Source of the DNA: Alphaproteobacteria bacterium | Lineage (GTDB): Bacteria > Myxococcota_A > UBA796 > GCA-2862545 | Assembly: GCA_020632925.1 (NCBI GenBank) | Contig: JACKER010000014.1 | Location: forward strand, 62,001-126,000 | Length of the DNA stretch: 64,000 bases | Reading direction: 5' to 3' | In this document: piece after piece, positions 56,676 through 64,000 of the stretch | Layout: each line of letters starts with the position of its first letter | Numbering within the stretch: position 1 is the first letter of the stretch | The notes under the pieces: generated by a model | What the model was told of the DNA's origin: nothing | The model's database searches: none | Seen by the model: only the letters and a program-made list of their open reading frames with translations | Position numbers and translations under genes: made by a program

Positions 56676-58199
56676 ATGCCCAAGGACGAGCTCACCGCTC
56701 CCACGCCGGGGTCGACGAAGACGTCGGCCTCCCCCGGCACGACGACGGGCGGCCGGAGCGACAGCCTGGTGGGGCGCGTCCTCGGCGATCGGTTCGAGCT
56801 GATCGGACCGCTCGGTCGGGGCGGCGCGGGGGACGTGTACCGGGCGGTCCAGCGGGCACTCGGGCGCGAGGTGGCCCTCAAGGTGCTCCGGCCCGAGCTG
56901 CTCCAGGAGGGCGGCAACTTCGAGCAGCGCTTCCTGCGCGAGGCGGCGCTCGCGGGGCGGCTCAAGCACCCGAACATCGTCACCGTGCACGACCACGGCG
57001 TCGACCACGGCATCCACTACGTCGTGATGGAGCTCCTGGAGGGGCGGACGCTGGCCAGCGCGCTGCGGTCGGGGCCGATGGACCCCGAGGAGGTCGCGAG
57101 GATCGGGATCGGCGTGGCGCGAGGGCTCCGGCACGCGCACGAGCAGGGGCTGATCCACCGCGACGTGAAGCCGCACAACGTGATGCTGGTGCGCGACGAC
57201 GACGGACGCGAGCAGCCGAAGCTGATGGACTTCGGGCTCGTGAAGTCGGTTCGGTCCGACGAGGACTCGATGACCATGGTCGGCCAGTTCATGGGGACGC
57301 CGGCCTTCATGGCGCCCGAGCAGGCCCGGGGACGCGAGATCGATGCCCGCGCCGATCTCTACTCCCTCGGGGTGATGCTGTTCCGCATGCTCGCCGGCGT
57401 CCTTCCGTACGAAGCGGATCACCCGCTCGCGATGGCGATGGCGCACCAGTCCGAGCCCATCCCGAAGATGGCCGATGTCGCGCCGGATCGGCAGGTGCCG
57501 CCGGATCTCGAGGCCATCGTGCGCAAGGCCATGGCCAAGAAGCCCGACGACCGCTGGGCCGACGCCGCCACCATGGCGGACGCGCTCGAGTTCTGGCTCC
57601 AACGCCGCACCGCGCCCGCGATCACGCTCCCGCCGCCCGAGCAGAGCGGTCCCGAGCGGACCTCGTGGGGCATCCTCGCCGCACTGTTCGGCGGGGCTGC
57701 GGTCGTCGGCGGCGCGTTGCTGATCGCGGTGGGCGTCACCGGCATCGCGATCGGGTGGCTCAGCGGCCGCTCCGGCCCCGGCGGCTACCCCGTCGACCCC
57801 ATCCCCGATCCCATCCCCAAGCCCATCCCCGACCCCATCCCCGACCCCATTCCCGTGCCCGTGCCCGTGCCCGTGCCCGACCCGCCACCAGCTCCCCCTC
57901 CCACTCCCGCTCCCGTCGCTCCCGCCCCAACCCCGAAGCCCACCCCCGCTCCCACCCCGAAGCCCACCCCCACCGACGCCCTGGTCATCGACGACGTGGG
58001 CATGTCCCAGGCCCAGGCCGACGCGATGATCCGCTTCGTGAACACGGCCACCCCCGATCAGCTCGCCGCCGCCGGGGTCTACGATCGCGGCGTGGGCGTG
58101 ATCCTGCAGAACCGCCCCTTCGCGTCCGCCGAGGCCTTCGCTGCGACCTCGGGGATCGGCACGAAGACGGTCGAGGCGTGCCTGCGCGCGAGCAAATAG
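56676..58199 (+). CDS. Ser/Thr protein kinase with extracytoplasmic helix-hairpin-helix domain
   Basis: A 507-aa Hanks-type kinase. The kinase domain (about 38-305) has the glycine loop LGRGGAGDVY, Lys69, HRDVKPHN with Asp163, DFG at 186-188 and GTPAFMAPEQA; all essential residues are present. A membrane helix follows (about 332-360), then a Pro-rich spacer (372-433, PIPDPIPKPIPDP-type repeats). The C-terminal extracytoplasmic domain (about 441-505) contains VNTATPDQLAAAGV and TSGIGTKTVEACL and resembles the helix-hairpin-helix unit of ComEA DNA receptors. A periplasmic HhH sensor on a kinase is uncommon. The start is ATG at 56676; TTG at 56673 is an alternative. It is divergent from deoC. 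Confidence 0.9.
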   Translation: MPKDELTAPTPGSTKTSASPGTTTGGRSDSLVGRVLGDRFELIGPLGRGGAGDVYRAVQRALGREVALKVLRPELLQEGGNFEQRFLREAALAGRLKHPNIVTVHDHGVDHGIHYVVMELLEGRTLASALRSGPMDPEEVARIGIGVARGLRHAHEQGLIHRDVKPHNVMLVRDDDGREQPKLMDFGLVKSVRSDEDSMTMVGQFMGTPAFMAPEQARGREIDARADLYSLGVMLFRMLAGVLPYEADHPLAMAMAHQSEPIPKMADVAPDRQVPPDLEAIVRKAMAKKPDDRWADAATMADALEFWLQRRTAPAITLPPPEQSGPERTSWGILAALFGGAAVVGGALLIAVGVTGIAIGWLSGRSGPGGYPVDPIPDPIPKPIPDPIPDPIPVPVPVPVPDPPPAPPPTPAPVAPAPTPKPTPAPTPKPTPTDALVIDDVGMSQAQADAMIRFVNTATPDQLAAAGVYDRGVGVILQNRPFASAEAFAATSGIGTKTVEACLRASK

Positions 58200-58237
58200 C
58201 CTTCCGCACCCACGCGTAGGTCGTGCAGGAGGGAGCG

Positions 58238-58606
58238 ATGGCAGGAGAGGGCGGCAAGGACTTCGTGCGGGTGCTGGCGGCGGTGTTCCTGCCTCCCCTC
58301 GGCGTGTTCCTTCAGGTCGGGCTGGGGATGCACTTCTGGATCAACCTGCTGCTGTGCTGGTTCTTCTGGTTCCCGGCTCAGATCCACGGCGTCTGGGTGA
58401 TCTCGACCATCGGCCCGAACGGTCGAGAGGTCCCCGACGGGATGCAGACGTTCGTGAGCCTGCTCGTGGCGGCCGCGCTCCCGCCGGTGGGCGTGCTGAT
58501 GAAGAAGGGCCTCGGGATGGCCTTCGTCATCAACCTCGTCCTGTGCTGCCTCTTCTGGATCCCGGGGATCCTCCACGCGCTCTGGGTCATCTGCAACGAC
58601 GACTGA
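58238..58606 (+). CDS. Tandem Pmp3/YqaE-type small membrane protein
   Basis: A 122-aa inner-membrane protein made of two Pmp3/UPF0057 units. The first has LAAVFLPPLGVFLQVGLGMHFWINLLLCWFFWFPAQIHGVW, the second VAAALPPVGVLMKKGLGMAFVINLVLCCLFWIPGILHALW. Each unit gives two membrane helices, so about four in total. Single-unit relatives (about 52 aa) are stress-linked ion or membrane-potential proteins in plants, yeast and bacteria. AGGAGGGAGCG precedes the ATG closely, and the GTG 15 bases earlier is a weaker alternative. It starts 38 bp after the kinase gene and may be co-transcribed. The PxGV motif is kept in both copies. Confidence 0.88.
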   Translation: MAGEGGKDFVRVLAAVFLPPLGVFLQVGLGMHFWINLLLCWFFWFPAQIHGVWVISTIGPNGREVPDGMQTFVSLLVAAALPPVGVLMKKGLGMAFVINLVLCCLFWIPGILHALWVICNDD

Positions 58607-58613
58607 GCGCGGG

Positions 58614-59405
58614 TCAGGTTCCTTCGGGGCGCTCGAACGGGGTGGCGAAGCTCCGCCCCGCGACGCCCGCGTTGGCGAGCTGGTCCGCGCGCTCGTTGCC
58701 CGCGACGCCGACGTGCCCGGCCACCCACTCGAGCCGCGTGCCCGATCGGCCGCGCAGGCGCTGGCGCAGCTCGAGGATCAGCTCGGTGTTGGCCTTGGCC
58801 TTCCAGCCCTTCTTCAGCACGCCCTCGGCGTAGGAGCTGTCGGTGAAGATCACGACCGGCGAGATCGGCGTGATCTCCGCTGCCTCCAGCAGGTCGATGG
58901 CCATGCCGATCGCGGTGAGCTCGGCCACGTTGTTGGTCGCCCGCCCGAGAGCGCGCGCGGCCTCTGCCCGCCGGCCGTCCGGGAGCTCCACGACCGCACC
59001 GCTGCCCGCCGGCCCGGGGTTGCCCTTGCAGGCGCCGTCCGTGAAGCAGCGCGTCGTGTCGGGTGAGAGCCGCGCCAGGCGCTCCTTCATGTCGTCGTGG
59101 GCCGCCTGCGCCTGCTCCTTCGTCCGCGTGCCGGCCTTGCCGAAGCCGCTGCCCTTCGAGGCCCGTCCGGGTCGGGAACCCTTGCTCGCCCCCCCGCCGT
59201 CGCCCGCGTCGGTGCCGTAGGGGAGGTCCTCCGCGGCGGCGTCGGCGTGCACCGACACCCGTCCGGCCGACGCCAGGTACACCTTCGCCCCCGCCGTCTT
59301 CGCGTAGCGGACGGGGACCCGACCGCCGTCCTTCACCACCTCGCCAGCGGCGTCGACCTGCGCCCACACCTGCTGGTCCTTGAACGTCGCGCGCTTCCAG
59401 GGCAT
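58614..59405 (-). CDS. rnhA: Ribonuclease HI with N-terminal extension
   Basis: A 263-aa RNase H. The catalytic carboxylates are Asp123 (CFTDGACKGNPG), Glu162 (NNVAELTA), Asp189 (FTDSSYA) and Asp241 (GHVGVAGNERAD). The first 115 residues form an extra part: a small beta domain (KDQQVWAQVDAAGEVVKDGG) and a Gly/Lys/Ser-rich linker. Such an extension could bind RNA/DNA hybrids, but it lacks the usual RNase H-associated hybrid-binding-domain signature. The ATG at 59405 overlaps the stop of the MFE-2 gene (ATGA), an odd coupling of hybrid cleavage with beta-oxidation. It converges on the Pmp3-like gene. Confidence 0.93.
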   Translation of the reverse strand: MPWKRATFKDQQVWAQVDAAGEVVKDGGRVPVRYAKTAGAKVYLASAGRVSVHADAAAEDLPYGTDAGDGGGASKGSRPGRASKGSGFGKAGTRTKEQAQAAHDDMKERLARLSPDTTRCFTDGACKGNPGPAGSGAVVELPDGRRAEAARALGRATNNVAELTAIGMAIDLLEAAEITPISPVVIFTDSSYAEGVLKKGWKAKANTELILELRQRLRGRSGTRLEWVAGHVGVAGNERADQLANAGVAGRSFATPFERPEGT

Positions 59406-61042
59406 CAGCGCACCACCGCGGTGCCGGTGAGCGCGGGGCGCCCCTGGTCGTCGACGGTGGCGAACCCGATCTTCCCACCACCGAGATCCCAGACGCGCAT
59501 CGCCAACGTCTGCCCGGGCAACACGGGGCGCGCCCAGCGGACGGCGATCGACGCGAGCCGGGCCGGATCGCCGTCGCCCAGGCGGTCCACGAGGTCGCGC
59601 TGGGCGAAGGCCATCGAGCACAGCCCGTGCAGGATGGTGCGCGGCAGGCCGGCCGCCTTCGCCACGGCCTCGTCGAGGTGGATCGGGTTGTGGTCGCCCG
59701 AGGCCGCTGCGTACCGGACGGCCTGGTCGGGGGCGACGGGCTGCTCGGTCACGAACGACGGGGGAGGGGGCTCGGGCGGAGGCTCCCGATGCGTCTTCGG
59801 CTGGTCCTTGCGGACCGGGGCGCGCACGAAGAACGTCGTCGTCCCGTCGAGCACCAGCCGATCCCCCACGTGTCCGCGCACGGCGAAGGTCGCCACCCGG
59901 CCCGAGGACTTGTCCTGCAGCGAGAGCAGCTCGCCCGAGGTCCGCAGGACGTCGCCGTGCCGCAGCAGGCCGTGGAACGTCATCGCGTGCTCGCCGTGCA
60001 CCAGCCGCAGCCGGTCCAGTGCGAGCTCCGGGTCGGCGGCGAGCAGCTCGAGCAGGCCGATCATGGGCCGGACGTGGAACATCGGCGGCGCGACCGCCGC
60101 GGGCCCGCGGTAGCGCGGGTTGTGGTCCTCCGTGGCGTCCGCGTACGCGGTGAACTCGCTGCGATCACAGCGCCACACCGGTCCGGCCCAGGTCCTGCCG
60201 GTCAGCGAGCGGCGCTCGAGGTCGAAGATCTCGTCCACGCGAGCGCCGATCTCCTCGGGCGCGAAGGGCTCGCCGTCGGGCGAGACGATCCCCTCGGACC
60301 GCTGCATCACCCACCCGTGGATCCTCGGACCCTCCACCGCGAACACCCGCCCGGTGACGTTCCTGGCCGCCTCGCTCACGAGGTACACGACCACCGCCGA
60401 GACGTGCTCGGGGCGCCAGTCCTCGGGGACGGAGCCGAGATCCTCGGTCATCCGCGTGTGGGCGATCGGGGCGACGGCGTTGACGGTCACGCCCTTCTTC
60501 TCGAGCTCGAGCGACAGCACGCGGGTCAGGCCGTAGATCGCGGCCTTGGCAGCGCCGTAGTTCGCCTGGCCGAACTGCCCGAGCAGGCCCGAGATCGACG
60601 TGGTGTTCACGATCGCCCCACCCCGCTCGAGGAGCACGGGGAGCGCGGCGCGGGTCACGAGCCGGGTCCCCTCGAGGTGGACCTGCAGCACGTCGTGCCA
60701 GTCCTCGTCCGTCATCTTCGCGAAGGTGCGGTCCCGGAGGATCCCGGCGTTGTTCACGATGGCGTCCAGCCGCCCGAAGGTGGCCACCGCGAGCTTCACC
60801 ATCTGCCTGCAACCTTCGGGATCGGTGACCGACGCGTGGCACGCGACCGCCTGGCCGCCCTTCGCGACGATCGACTGCGCCACCTCGTCCGCCGCCGGGG
60901 ACGCCCCGCGGCCGTCGCGGGCGCCGCCCGGATCCACCACCACCACGGCCGCACCCGCTGCTGCGCACGCGAGCGCATGACTGCGTCCCAGGCCATGTCC
61001 CGCGCCGGTGATCAGCACGACCCTGCCGTCGAGGAGCCCCAT
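59405..61042 (-). CDS. Multifunctional beta-oxidation enzyme, SDR plus MaoC-type hydratase (MFE-2-like)
   Basis: A 545-aa fused enzyme built like peroxisomal MFE-2. The N-terminal (about 1-290) short-chain dehydrogenase has the TGAGHGLG cofactor loop, NNAG and the Ser-Tyr-Lys site in TTSISG and QANYGAAKAAI; by family it oxidises (3R)-hydroxyacyl-CoA. The C-terminal half has two hotdog domains (about 295-420 and 435-545), with the hydratase-2 motif DHNPIH at 450-455, so enoyl-CoA to 3R-hydroxyacyl-CoA is the likely second step. The sterol-carrier domain of the animal protein is missing. The stop overlaps the rnhA start. Substrate chain type is unknown. Confidence 0.9.
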   Translation of the reverse strand: MGLLDGRVVLITGAGHGLGRSHALACAAAGAAVVVVDPGGARDGRGASPAADEVAQSIVAKGGQAVACHASVTDPEGCRQMVKLAVATFGRLDAIVNNAGILRDRTFAKMTDEDWHDVLQVHLEGTRLVTRAALPVLLERGGAIVNTTSISGLLGQFGQANYGAAKAAIYGLTRVLSLELEKKGVTVNAVAPIAHTRMTEDLGSVPEDWRPEHVSAVVVYLVSEAARNVTGRVFAVEGPRIHGWVMQRSEGIVSPDGEPFAPEEIGARVDEIFDLERRSLTGRTWAGPVWRCDRSEFTAYADATEDHNPRYRGPAAVAPPMFHVRPMIGLLELLAADPELALDRLRLVHGEHAMTFHGLLRHGDVLRTSGELLSLQDKSSGRVATFAVRGHVGDRLVLDGTTTFFVRAPVRKDQPKTHREPPPEPPPPSFVTEQPVAPDQAVRYAAASGDHNPIHLDEAVAKAAGLPRTILHGLCSMAFAQRDLVDRLGDGDPARLASIAVRWARPVLPGQTLAMRVWDLGGGKIGFATVDDQGRPALTGTAVVR

Positions 61043-61113
61043 TCGACCTCCGAGGCGCGAGACTATCCCGTCGCGTGGCTCGGCTTGTGGTTCAATGCGC
61101 GCGAGGACAGCTC

Positions 61114-61746
61114 ATGCTCATCTCCTTCCTCGTGGCCTGCATCGGTGGTGTGACCGACGCGCCCACCGACCTGGGATCCACCGACCCGGTGAACGTCCGG
61201 CCCCTCCCGGGGACCACGATCACCTGCCCGGAAGGAACGAACGAGCAGACGGCGACCTCCAGCAAGGGTGAGGAGCGCTGGTGCGATCGCGCTGGCGTGA
61301 TGCATGGCCCGTACATCCGGCTGTACCCGAACGGCGAGCGCGCCGTGAAGGGGGAGTACGACAACTCGGTCCCCAACTCCGATTGGGTCTGGTGGCACGA
61401 GAACGGCAAGGAGATGTCCAAGGGGAAGTACATCAAGGGCAAGCAGACCGGCCCCTGGACCTGGTGGCACGACAACGGCGTCCGGGCGGAGGAGGGCGAC
61501 TTCCTCGGCGGACGCAAGGCGGGCCAGTGGGTGAAGTACTTCGAGTCCGGCCGCAAGCAGGAAGAGGGCCTGTTCCACAACGACATGAAGAACGGGACCT
61601 GGACCTACTACGTCGACGACGACGAGGGCACGGTCGAGCGCACCGAGCGGTGGGAAGGCGGCAAGATGGTCGAGGAGACCATCCTCGTGGGCGACAACAA
61701 GGACAAGGGCGTCAAGCCGCAGCCCAAGGAGAAGAAGGACCGGTAG
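61114..61746 (+). CDS. MORN/YwqK-type repeat lipoprotein
   Basis: A 210-aa lipoprotein (MLISFLVACIGG, lipobox LVAC). The body has about four to five YwqK/MORN-type repeats with the [Gly-x-(Trp/Tyr)-x-x-(Tyr/Trp)] beat: HGPYIRLYPNGERAVKGEY, WVWWHENGKEMSKGKY, GPWTWWHDNGVRAEEGDF, GQWVKYFESGRKQEEG and GTWTYYVDDD. The Lys/Arg-rich C-terminus (QPKEKKDR) is short. In other bacteria such repeat proteins work as antitoxins or membrane-associated scaffolds; a toxin partner is not visible here. The start is ATG at 61114; a longer start at 61075 would lose the lipobox position. Confidence 0.75.
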   Translation: MLISFLVACIGGVTDAPTDLGSTDPVNVRPLPGTTITCPEGTNEQTATSSKGEERWCDRAGVMHGPYIRLYPNGERAVKGEYDNSVPNSDWVWWHENGKEMSKGKYIKGKQTGPWTWWHDNGVRAEEGDFLGGRKAGQWVKYFESGRKQEEGLFHNDMKNGTWTYYVDDDEGTVERTERWEGGKMVEETILVGDNKDKGVKPQPKEKKDR

Positions 61747-61779
61747 GAGGGGGCGCCCGATCGAGCGCTCCCCGGGGTC

Positions 61780-63603
61780 CTATCGGTACACGTGGCTCCG
61801 GCCGTGCCGGGACCGACCGTCCTGCAGTACCCGGCGCGCCTGCTTGAGCCAGTCCGCGGCCGAGGTCCCCGGCGGCTTGGGCACGACCGCGGCGGTCAGC
61901 GTGAGCCGCTCCACGGGTGCCTCGAACGGGTGGTTCGCGACCAGGGTCACGAGGCGCTCGGCCTCGCGGTGGACCACGGCCTCGTCCACGCCGACGACGG
62001 GCAGGAGCAGCTCGCCGTAGCCGACACGCACCAGGCTCTCCGCCGCGGAGGCGACGGGACCGTCCAGGTCCGACGAGATCTCGACCTGGAGGATGCGCGC
62101 GACGTCGCGGAAGGCGCGATCCGCCACGCGCTCGCCGAACTGCGCGTGGAGGGCCGCCAGGCGGTCGACGTACAGCAGCAGGCCCAGCAGCGGCGGCCCG
62201 TCGCTGGGTCCGCCCTCACGGAACGAGGATCGCAGCGCTTCCGGGAGGATCTCCTTGAGCGCCTGGGGCCGGAGCAGCCAGGTCGCGGGATCGCGCCGCT
62301 CCGCGTCGTCCCGGAGGCGGGCCACGACGTCGAGCCGGGCGATGCGCTCCTGGGTCAGCCACTCGACGCGTGCCAGCACCGGACCGAGCCCGATGGTGTC
62401 GCCGGGGTGGACCGAGCCCTCCTCGGTCCGCAGCGTCCGCGGGGGCAGGCCGGGCACGGGGCTGTAGACCTGCGTCCCGTTGGTCGACCCGAGGTCGTGG
62501 ACCAGCACGACCCCGTCGGGATCGACCCGCACGGACGCGTGGCGGCGGCTCACCTGGTGGTGGTGCAACGGGAACGTGGCGAGATCGGCCTGGCGTCCGA
62601 GGGTGAGCTCGCGCGTCGGGGTGAGCTCCGTCCAGCGCATCAGGTCCGGGCCGGCCACCACCCGTAGCGCCAACACCGAGCCCGGCAGGGAGGGGGTGGT
62701 GACGCCGGGCGGTGGCGCCGCGACCCGGGACACCGCCCGCGCGGTCTCCTGCCGCTTGTCGGCGGGCTCCGACCGCGGGATCGCCGTCGTCTGTGCGTTG
62801 GGGTCGAAGCGCTCCACGCCCGCTGGCGTCGCGAAGGTGGGCTCGCGGAGGAAGGGGGGCAGACCCGGGGGCGGACCGCTCGCGGCGACCACCTCGTCGA
62901 GCCGCCGCGTGCCCCGCCAGAGGTAGCGGGAGCCGTCGCGTCCTCCGATGATCCGCATGGACGCGTCGGCCTCGTCCCAGCTCGCGAGCCACTCGGGGAT
63001 GGGGACGGGCGTCCCCACGCGATCCCAGAAGCACAGGCCGGGCGGTACGGCGACCGCGGCGGCGACCTTCACGACCTCGGGCCAGCGGGTCCCCACGAGC
63101 CGTCGGCCCTCCACCTCGTACCCGCCCTGGGTCTGGGTGGAAGAGCGGATCCACCACGGGGGCATCGCGGTCAGCGCGCGCGCCGCATGGCCCAGCGCGA
63201 GCACCGTCTGGACCACCGTGGGGGGCGGAGACTTCGCGTGGACCGTCTTCTCCAGCCACTCCAGCACCGTGGTCGCCCCGACGTCGGCGAGGCCCGTGCG
63301 GACGTTGGCCGGCAGCTCGTTCGGCCAGTCCAGCAGCTCGTCCATGCCGCTGTGCTCGAGGGCCGCGTACAGGTCGAGCCAGCCCTCGGCCCCGAGCGGG
63401 TCGAGCAGCGTGAGCCGCATGGCGCTCTCGACGGTGAACGGCATGGACTCGGGACGGGTGGCCGCCTCCGACAGCATCCGGAGACACGCCATCTCCACGA
63501 AGCCGGTGGCACACTCGCGCAGACGTTCCGGTGGGGGGCGCTCCGTCGGCGCCGCTCGGGCGCAGGCGATGGCGAGCGGGCTCGGCAGGTCCTCGACGTT
63601 CAT
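61780..63603 (-). CDS. FHA-domain protein with degenerate GGDEF-like C-terminus
   Basis: A 607-aa cytoplasmic protein. The N-terminal 300 residues have no clear domain and contain a Pro-rich linker (about 243-310). The FHA domain (about 311-415) keeps Arg337 in LTLGRQAD, SRRH at 352-355 and the Asn375 region (GSTNGT), so it should bind phospho-threonine peptides. The C-terminal part (about 471-600) folds like a GGDEF diguanylate cyclase (LLYVDRLAALHAQFGERVADRAFRDV), but the active-site motif is RVGYGELL instead of RxGGDEF, so cyclase activity is unlikely and nucleotide binding is doubtful. It could link kinase signalling to a non-catalytic c-di-GMP-type module. GGAAGGA precedes the ATG. Confidence 0.85.
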   Translation of the reverse strand: MNVEDLPSPLAIACARAAPTERPPPERLRECATGFVEMACLRMLSEAATRPESMPFTVESAMRLTLLDPLGAEGWLDLYAALEHSGMDELLDWPNELPANVRTGLADVGATTVLEWLEKTVHAKSPPPTVVQTVLALGHAARALTAMPPWWIRSSTQTQGGYEVEGRRLVGTRWPEVVKVAAAVAVPPGLCFWDRVGTPVPIPEWLASWDEADASMRIIGGRDGSRYLWRGTRRLDEVVAASGPPPGLPPFLREPTFATPAGVERFDPNAQTTAIPRSEPADKRQETARAVSRVAAPPPGVTTPSLPGSVLALRVVAGPDLMRWTELTPTRELTLGRQADLATFPLHHHQVSRRHASVRVDPDGVVLVHDLGSTNGTQVYSPVPGLPPRTLRTEEGSVHPGDTIGLGPVLARVEWLTQERIARLDVVARLRDDAERRDPATWLLRPQALKEILPEALRSSFREGGPSDGPPLLGLLLYVDRLAALHAQFGERVADRAFRDVARILQVEISSDLDGPVASAAESLVRVGYGELLLPVVGVDEAVVHREAERLVTLVANHPFEAPVERLTLTAAVVPKPPGTSAADWLKQARRVLQDGRSRHGRSHVYR

Positions 63604-63610
63604 TCCTTCC

Positions 63611-63641
63611 GGCTCCGGTGGACAGCGATCCTACCGGAGCC
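63611..63641. repeat. Inverted repeat before the FHA gene
   Basis: GGCTCCGGT and ACCGGAGCC form a 9-bp stem with a 13-base loop in the 49-bp gap between the Cys-rich lipoprotein gene and the FHA gene (both minus). It lies between the upstream stop and the ribosome binding site of the FHA gene and might act as a terminator or translation-control hairpin. Confidence 0.45.
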
Positions 63642-63652
63642 TGCGGGCCACG

Positions 63653-63910
63653 TCAGCCGCAGCTCCCGTCGTCGAGGCAGACCGAGCCTGCCTTGCAGTC
63701 CCAGTCCGTCGCGCACCGCTCGACGCAGCCGCGTTCGTCGGAGGTCGAGGAGACGTAGCCCTGGCAGGCGAAGTTCCCCAGGCACTCCCGATCACTGGTG
63801 CAGACCTCGCCGTCCCAGGCCTCCTGCCACCCGCTGTCCGTCCCCGTGTCCTCCCAGGCGACGGTCCGGTTCACGTAGATGCACCCCACCGCCCACAACA
63901 TCAGCGTCAT
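63653..63910 (-). CDS. Cys-rich small lipoprotein
   Basis: An 85-aa lipoprotein: MTLMLWAVGC gives the lipobox WAVGC, followed by IYVNRTVAWEDTGTDSG. The C-terminal half has eight cysteines in a regular pattern (CTSDRECLGNFACQG, CVERCATDWDCKAGSVCLDDGSC), like the small disulfide-rich (dickkopf/EGF-like) domains frequent in myxobacterial surface lipoproteins. GGGAGGAGCG sits directly before the ATG. It is the first gene of a minus-strand unit with the FHA gene. The paired-Cys segment suggests a binding domain at the surface; no partner is visible. Confidence 0.75.
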   Translation of the reverse strand: MTLMLWAVGCIYVNRTVAWEDTGTDSGWQEAWDGEVCTSDRECLGNFACQGYVSSTSDERGCVERCATDWDCKAGSVCLDDGSCG

Positions 63911-63974
63911 CGCTCCTCCCGCGCCTACCGACACCGCGGGCCGCGGGATCCGTCACCCGACGGCTCCCCGCTGA

Positions 63975-64000
63975 TAGGCTGCGGACAGGAGGTCCCGTGC
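63975..64000 (+). promoter_or_regulatory. Start of a plus-strand gene cut by the window
   Basis: TAGGCT (63975-63980) and AGGAGG (about 63988) are followed by GTG at 63997, only 4 bases before the window end. This looks like the promoter and ribosome binding site of a gene reading out of the window. No product can be named. Confidence 0.4.

Noticed and set aside
54245..58219. A long plus-strand frame opposite the aldehyde dehydrogenase operon and running across the kinase
   Set aside because: Antisense shadow without motifs; the real kinase is in another frame.
1..64000. Mobile elements, CRISPR arrays, attachment sites and rRNA
   Set aside because: No transposase, integrase, terminal inverted repeats, regularly spaced repeats or rRNA sequence could be found; the tRNA-Cys has no flanking duplication.

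Overview
The window is a 64 kb piece of a very GC-rich, gene-dense bacterial chromosome. The most likely source is a Myxococcota (deltaproteobacterial) organism. Reasons: a nearly complete block of myxobacterial gliding-motility (Glt/Cgl) homologues; a Ser/Thr protein kinase; an FHA protein; many short lipoproteins with Asp/Thr/Ser-rich or Cys-rich segments; and two good sigma-54 promoter matches. I see no insertion sequence, prophage, CRISPR array or replication origin. It looks like resident chromosome with lineage-specific genes.

Layout. 1-1.8 kb (minus): ketone-body CoA-transferase scoA/scoB, the latter cut by the window edge, behind a lone ribosomal protein L3 gene. 2-17 kb (all minus): a cell-envelope block read as exbB-exbD-tonB-TonB-dependent receptor-lipoprotein, then gltA-gltB-gltC-gltD-gltE and two small Cgl-like genes. 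The receptor carries its own TonB C-terminal-like domain at the N-terminus. The block ends at a tRNA-Cys(GCA). 17-22.4 kb (plus): two LPS-core-type glycosyltransferases overlapping a very long class A penicillin-binding protein. 22.4-29.5 kb: mixed metabolism (enoyl-CoA hydratase, patatin, HEAT-repeat protein, egtB-egtD for ergothioneine, pdxH), with a hexamer repeat tract and hairpins between genes. 29.6-34.4 kb (plus): a four-gene translationally coupled operon (arylsulfotransferase-fold lipoprotein, lipoprotein, SGNH-like protein, M14 carboxypeptidase), followed by a beta-ureidopropionase and a metallo-beta-lactamase-fold lipoprotein. 36.5-44.2 kb: a seven-TM hybrid-less histidine kinase, an L,D-transpeptidase and several secreted or lipoproteins. 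44.2-49.4 kb: HrpB helicase, a malate synthase-like protein, a small ORF and a PaaI thioesterase. 49.6-53.3 kb: an S41 protease, a sigma-54-linked lipoprotein and a 1.1 kb apparently non-coding stretch with clustered hairpins. 53.3-56.6 kb (minus): deoC plus two aldehyde dehydrogenase genes, the second lacking the catalytic half. 56.7-64 kb: a Ser/Thr kinase with an extracytoplasmic helix-hairpin-helix domain, a tandem Pmp3 protein, a fused beta-oxidation enzyme (MFE-2 type) overlapping RNase H, a MORN-type lipoprotein, an FHA/degenerate-GGDEF protein and a Cys-rich lipoprotein.

How they fit together. The strongest collective signal is the 15 kb envelope block. ExbB/ExbD/TonB would supply proton-motive-force-driven motion at the inner membrane. 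The TPR proteins GltC/D/E would span the periplasm and GltA/GltB would sit in the outer membrane. The glycosyltransferase-PBP operon next door also concerns the envelope. DeoC with an aldehyde dehydrogenase forms a deoxyribose salvage route in which acetaldehyde is oxidised. Promoter assignments rest on motif reading only, and all functions are assigned from sequence features and remembered family signatures, without database searches.
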